Assembly (NCBI GenBank): GCA_022563485.1
Contig: JADFNF010000003.1
Location: 1 to 34,013 of the forward strand
Length of the DNA stretch: 34,013 nucleotides
Direction of reading: 5' to 3'
Source: Fidelibacterota bacterium
GTDB lineage: Bacteria > Fidelibacterota > Marinisomatia > SCGC-AAA003-L08 > TS1B11
The notes under the pieces: generated by a model
The model's database searches: none
Told to the model about the DNA's origin: nothing
What the model saw: only the letters and a program-made list of their open reading frames with translations
In this document: piece by piece, positions 30,563 through 34,013 of the stretch
How the letters are laid out: every line of letters starts with the position of its first letter
Numbering within the stretch: position 1 is the first letter of the stretch
Program-made: the position numbers and the translations under genes

Positions 30563-31528
30563 ATGAGCCGGGATCAAATCGCTGGCGAATTTTCCCACCT
30601 TGACGAAGAGGGCCAGGTGCGCATGGTCGATGTGACTGATAAACCGAGCACGCGTCGCACCGCCCGGGCTCGGGGGCGCATCCGCATGAGCCCGGCCACG
30701 GTCCAGGCGATCCTTTCCCGGGAACTCCCCAAGGGCAATGTATTGACCACGGCTAAGCTGGCCGGTATCTCGGCGGCCAAAAAGACCGCCGAGCTGATAC
30801 CGCTATGCCATCCCCTGAACCTGACCTGGGTGGACATCGACTTTCAACCGGGCGACGGCAACGTTGCCATCGAGGCGGTGGTCAAGGCGACGGAGACCAC
30901 CGGACTGGAGATGGAGGCCCTCTCGGCCGTCACCGTGGCGGCGTTGACGATCTATGACATGTGCAAAGCGGTGGACACGGACATGGTGATTGAGGACATT
31001 CACCTGGTGGAGAAAACCGGTGGTAAGTCGTCGGACCGGGTAGGGTATCGTCCCCGAACGGCGGTGGTGGTGGTGTCCGACTCCACCGCAGCCGGCCAAC
31101 GGGAGGATGTATCAGGAAAGGTGCTGATTGAGGGCTTCGGTCAGGCCGGATGCCGGGTGGAGCCACTGGTGGTAGTTCCCGATGAGGCCGATCAGATCGG
31201 TCGCGCCGTCAGCGCCTTGATCGAGGGCGGGGTCGAACTGCTGGTCACTACGGGCGGTACTGGCCTGGGTCCCCGCGACGTAACTATTTCAACTATTGAG
31301 CAACTGTTCGATGAGCGTCTGCCGGGGGTCGAGCAGGCCCTGCACGCCTATGGGCGGACCCAACTGAAGACGGCCATGCTGTCCCGGTTGGCGGTCGGTA
31401 TGATCGGGGCCAGTCTGGTGGTATGTCTCCCCGGCAGCCGGGGCGCGGCGAAAGACGCGTTACGGGTATTGGTGCCGGGGATATTCCACGCTTTCGAGAT
31501 CCTGCAGGGGGCTGGCCATCAGGGGTAG
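30563..31528 (+). CDS. moaCB: MoaC-MoaB/MogA fusion protein
   Basis: Two cofactor enzymes share one 321-residue chain. Residues about 10-158 are MoaC (cyclic pyranopterin phosphate synthase): MVDVTDKPSTRRTARARGRI, KTAELIPLCHPLNLTWVDID, and TGLEMEALSAVTVAALTIYD followed by MCKAVD. Residues about 165-320 are MoaB/MogA (molybdopterin adenylyltransferase fold), with VVVSDSTAAGQREDVSG, LLVTTGGTGLGPRDVT and LPGSRGAAKDALRVLVPGI. Such fusions are known in other bacteria. It starts 116 bases after moaA in a short spacer with no clear promoter and likely remains in the operon. Confidence 0.96.
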   Translation: MSRDQIAGEFSHLDEEGQVRMVDVTDKPSTRRTARARGRIRMSPATVQAILSRELPKGNVLTTAKLAGISAAKKTAELIPLCHPLNLTWVDIDFQPGDGNVAIEAVVKATETTGLEMEALSAVTVAALTIYDMCKAVDTDMVIEDIHLVEKTGGKSSDRVGYRPRTAVVVVSDSTAAGQREDVSGKVLIEGFGQAGCRVEPLVVVPDEADQIGRAVSALIEGGVELLVTTGGTGLGPRDVTISTIEQLFDERLPGVEQALHAYGRTQLKTAMLSRLAVGMIGASLVVCLPGSRGAAKDALRVLVPGIFHAFEILQGAGHQG

Positions 31529-31551
31529 CCCGTCGAGCTGACCACGCATTG

Positions 31552-32292
31552 ATGTTCATGGAGCTGCTTCCTGTCCTGTTCCTCTTTGTGGCCCTGCTAT
31601 ACGCATCGGTGGGGCTGGGGGGCGGCTCATCCTACACGGCTCTCATGGCCATTGCCGGTCTGAACTACCAACTCATTCCCACCACTTCCCTGACCCTGAA
31701 CCTGCTGGTGACCCTGGTCGGCATGGTGTCTTTCTGGCGGGCGGGACATGTCAAATGGTCCCTGATCTGGCCCTTCCTGGTGACCTCCATCCCCCTGGCG
31801 TATCTGGGGGGCGCGTTGCATCTGTCCCGGCAGGTCTTCCTTTGGCTCCTGATCATCACCCTGACAGCGGTGGCAGCGCGAATTTATCTGTGGCCCACCC
31901 TGGCGGTGTCCGTGGAGCTTTCCTCGCGCAACCGGTTCCGGGTGGCCCTGCTGTTGGGGTCGGTGCTGGGATTCGTGGCCGGCACCGTGGGCATCGGCGG
32001 GGGCATATTCCTGGTCCCGATCATGATCCTCCTGGGTTTGGCCTCCGAGAAGGATGCCGCCGGGACAGGCGCTGTCTTTATCTGGGTGAATTCACTGGCG
32101 GGCCTGGTCTCCCGGTACCAACGAGGCACCTTCGACATGGACGTCGTCCTGCCCCTGGCCGGCACCGTGATTGTGGGAGGGCTCATCGGCTCACACCTGG
32201 GGGCCTTCCGCCTGGCGCCCCGGACGGTGCAGCGGGTTATCGGCGTTGTGGTGCTCATTGCCATCGGTTTTATTGGCCGGAGACTGCTATGA
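31552..32292 (+). CDS. TauE/SafE-family membrane permease
   Basis: A 246-residue membrane protein with about eight hydrophobic segments. Two glycine-rich repeats, LLYASVGLGGGSSYTALMAI near the start and GFVAGTVGIGGGIFLVPIMI in the middle, are the duplicated signature of TauE/SafE (sulfite or organosulfonate exporters). ATG at 31552 was chosen; a far upstream in-frame start would overlap moaCB. Its TGA overlaps moeA (ATGA), so it is a true operon member. The substrate is unknown: an anion related to cofactor supply (molybdate, tungstate, sulfur oxyanions) is a guess from context. Confidence 0.9.
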   Translation: MFMELLPVLFLFVALLYASVGLGGGSSYTALMAIAGLNYQLIPTTSLTLNLLVTLVGMVSFWRAGHVKWSLIWPFLVTSIPLAYLGGALHLSRQVFLWLLIITLTAVAARIYLWPTLAVSVELSSRNRFRVALLLGSVLGFVAGTVGIGGGIFLVPIMILLGLASEKDAAGTGAVFIWVNSLAGLVSRYQRGTFDMDVVLPLAGTVIVGGLIGSHLGAFRLAPRTVQRVIGVVVLIAIGFIGRRLL

Positions 32293-33527
32293 TTTCCGTC
32301 GGCGAAGCCCACGAGCTGATTCAGGCGGCCCTGCCCGCACCCGCCGTGGAATCGATGGCATTCACCGAAGTGGCAGGGCAAGTCCTGGCTCAGGATATCG
32401 TGGCACCCCACCCCCAACCCCGCTTTACCAACTCAGCCATGGACGGGTTCGCGGTGCGCGCCGTGGATGTTCAGGGTGCGAGCAGCGAGGGGCCGGTGGC
32501 CCTTACCTGTGTGGATGTGGTGGCGGCTGGTGTAGAGGCCAAGGTCACTATTGGTCCCGGAGAGTGCGCCCAGATCATGACCGGCGCGCCCCTGCCTGCG
32601 GGGGCCGATGCCGTGGTGATGGTAGAGCAGACCAGCGGTTACGATCAGGCCTCCGTGGAGGTCTATCACGCCTCTCAGGCGGGTGATAACCTCCGGCGGG
32701 CCGGCGAAGAGGTTAAGACGGGCCAGGTTTTGATCACGGCCGGGGTGCGGATCGGCCCGGGGGAGCTGGGGATCATCGCGTCCTGCGGCCTCGAGCAGGT
32801 TCAGGTTTATCGCGGTCCGACCGTGGCGCTCTATGGCACCGGAGATGAACTCCGTGAACCAGGAGAGGACCTGCTGCCGGGCCAGATTTACAATTCCAAC
32901 ATCCCGGTCCTGACCCGCATGGTGCAGCTGGCCGGGGGCGAGGTGGCCCTTTCCAGGGTGATCGGTGACAGCAAGGACGCGCTGCGGACCTTTCTGGCCG
33001 AGGCCATTGAGACTTGCCAGATGGTGGTCTCAACGGGCGGGGTATCCATGGGGCGGTTCGATTTTGTGCGGGATGTCATGTTGGAACTGGGGGTTGAGGA
33101 GCGTTTCTGGAAGGTGGCCCAGAAGCCGGGTAAGCCACTTTTCTTCGGGCAGAGTGGCAGCGTGATGGTCTTTGGCCTGCCGGGGAACCCGGTGTCGGCC
33201 CTCATCATTTTTATGGAGTACATCTGGCCGACACTGGAGCAGTTCCAGGGCCTTAGGCCGACAGGTAAGTTGACGGCTATCCTCGCCGAACCATTTCCAG
33301 TGGATGGGGGCAAGCACCGCTTCCTCTTTGGACAGGTCTGGCTGGAAGAAGGATGCCTCAGAGCCGCTCCCACCCGGAAACTGGGCTCCCACATGCTCAC
33401 CTCCGCCCTGGGGGCCAATGCCATCCTCGATGCGCCGCCGGGAACAGGGCCATTACGGGCGGAGGACCCGGTATCGGTTCGTCTGCTGCCGTGGGGCGCC
33501 ATTCACGCACGCCGGGCGACGCCATGA
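32289..33527 (+). CDS. moeA: molybdopterin molybdotransferase MoeA
   Basis: MoeA inserts molybdate into adenylylated molybdopterin. Family features: PRFTNSAMDGFAVRA near 39-53, TGAPLPAGADAVVMVEQT near 98-115, a CGLEQVQVYRGPTVALYGTG segment leading to DELREPGE, VSTGGVSMGRFDFVRD and FGLPGNPVSAL. Length 412 is normal. The ATG overlaps the permease stop; a long open extension upstream in the same frame is only a shadow over the permease gene. The TGA overlaps moaD (ATGA). Confidence 0.97.
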   Translation: MISVGEAHELIQAALPAPAVESMAFTEVAGQVLAQDIVAPHPQPRFTNSAMDGFAVRAVDVQGASSEGPVALTCVDVVAAGVEAKVTIGPGECAQIMTGAPLPAGADAVVMVEQTSGYDQASVEVYHASQAGDNLRRAGEEVKTGQVLITAGVRIGPGELGIIASCGLEQVQVYRGPTVALYGTGDELREPGEDLLPGQIYNSNIPVLTRMVQLAGGEVALSRVIGDSKDALRTFLAEAIETCQMVVSTGGVSMGRFDFVRDVMLELGVEERFWKVAQKPGKPLFFGQSGSVMVFGLPGNPVSALIIFMEYIWPTLEQFQGLRPTGKLTAILAEPFPVDGGKHRFLFGQVWLEEGCLRAAPTRKLGSHMLTSALGANAILDAPPGTGPLRAEDPVSVRLLPWGAIHARRATP

Positions 33528-33793
33528 CCGCCACCCATGATATCCGGGTGAAAGTGCTGCTGTTTTCCCATCTCAAATATGCTCTGGGTACCAACGAGCT
33601 GCAGGTGGAACTCCCACCGGGCGCCACCGCTGCTGACCTTATGGCCCATATTCGTGAGATGGTGGACGATAGAGTGGCGGGCATTCCCCTGCGGGCCGCA
33701 GTGAATCAGGTCTATGTACAGGACGATACCCCCCTTCGCGATGGGGACGAGGTGGTCTTTATCCCGCCGGTACAGGGGGGCTCGTCATGGTAA
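33524..33793 (+). CDS. moaD: molybdopterin synthase sulfur carrier subunit MoaD
   Basis: A ubiquitin-fold sulfur carrier for molybdopterin synthase: VKVLLFSHLKYALGTNELQV, then AAVNQVYVQDDTPLRDGDEV and VFIPPVQGG. In the family the chain ends at Gly-Gly, which is adenylylated and thiocarboxylated. Here three residues (Ser-Ser-Trp) follow before TAA, because the 3' end overlaps the moaE start by seven bases (ATGGTAA). The Gly codons lie in a run of six G, where a one-base shift would fuse MoaD to MoaE in frame. The start overlaps the moeA stop (ATGA). Confidence 0.93.
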   Translation: MTATHDIRVKVLLFSHLKYALGTNELQVELPPGATAADLMAHIREMVDDRVAGIPLRAAVNQVYVQDDTPLRDGDEVVFIPPVQGGSSW

Positions 33794-34013
33794 CGACCCG
33801 GCTTGTCCCGGGCCCACTGCCCCCCTTTGACCGGCGTCCCCCCGGGGAAGGTACCGGCGCGGAGGTCACCTTCCACGGCCGCGTGCGGGGCGAGGAACAG
33901 GGGCGGAAGATAGTGGCCCTCGACTACGAGGCTTATACGGGGATGGCCGAGAAGGAGCTGCGGGCCATCGGAGAGGAGGCGGCAAAGGAATATTCCATCC
34001 AGGACCTATTCTG
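33787..34013 (+). CDS. moaE: molybdopterin synthase catalytic subunit MoaE (cut by window end)
   Basis: The large subunit of molybdopterin synthase. The 75 codons seen include GAEVTFHGRVRGEEQGRKIV, then ALDYEAYTGMAEKELRAIGE and EAAKEYSI, matching the first half of MoaE; the catalytic lysine region lies beyond the window. The start ATG overlaps the last codons of moaD. The N-terminus (MVTTRLVPGPLPPFDRRPPG) is proline-rich. Confidence 0.93.
   Translation, partial: MVTTRLVPGPLPPFDRRPPGEGTGAEVTFHGRVRGEEQGRKIVALDYEAYTGMAEKELRAIGEEAAKEYSIQDLF

Noticed and set aside
31755-32288. Long in-frame N-terminal extension of moeA
   Set aside because: It overlaps the permease gene entirely, reads as Gly/Pro/Arg-rich shadow sequence, and moeA has a clean ATGA-coupled start at 32289.

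Overview
The window is about 34 kb of GC-rich DNA (roughly 57% by eye) from a flagellated bacterium with two membranes: both the L-ring (FlgH) and P-ring (FlgI) proteins are encoded. FlhF/FlhG, a FliA-type sigma factor, the FliW-CsrA pair and several lineage-specific proteins of unknown family rule out a close relative of E. coli. I cannot name the phylum from sequence alone. No tRNA, rRNA, CRISPR array, transposase or integrase was seen.

Layout. (1) 1-7196: export and regulatory flagellar genes flhA-flhF-flhG, a small two-helix membrane protein, fliA, a proline-rich small protein, an exported membrane-anchored protein with a 36-residue tandem repeat, and a GAF/HisKA-like protein with no ATPase domain. 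Most stop and start codons overlap. (2) 7197-15370: a sigma-54-like promoter candidate, then rod, ring and hook-junction genes flgF-flgG-flgA-flgH-flgI-flgJ(N)-flgN-flgK-flgL, closed by fliW-csrA. (3) 15371-22641: a probable surface-glycan or flagellin-modification locus: sulfotransferase-TPR, tandem-GT2-TPR, a cyclic-nucleotide-binding regulator, a degenerate GT-TPR and an intact GT2-TPR. (4) 22642-25200, minus strand: a decaying two-component cluster with one intact receiver-PAS-kinase, two broken response regulators and a remnant of another kinase/regulator pair. (5) 25201-27062: mostly non-coding DNA, AT-rich in its middle, around one Xre-type regulator preceded by two inverted repeats. 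(6) 27063-29035: an exported protein of unknown function, and a convergent HExxH protein of the SprA-related family. (7) 29036-34013: a molybdenum cofactor operon moaA, moaC-moaB fusion, TauE/SafE permease, moeA, moaD, moaE (cut by the window end), preceded by a leader with several possible hairpins.

How the parts fit. FlhF/FlhG place and count flagella, FlhA exports the axial proteins, and FlgF to FlgL build rod, rings and hook-filament junction with FlgN as chaperone. FliA transcribes late genes, and FliW-CsrA tie flagellin translation to export. The sulfotransferase and glycosyltransferases right after csrA are plausibly for decoration of filament or envelope, with the cNMP-binding regulator as a possible control point. 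The best leads for new biology are this sulfotransferase/TPR-glycosyltransferase/cNMP locus and a MoaD whose essential C-terminal Gly-Gly is followed by three extra residues in the overlap with moaE.
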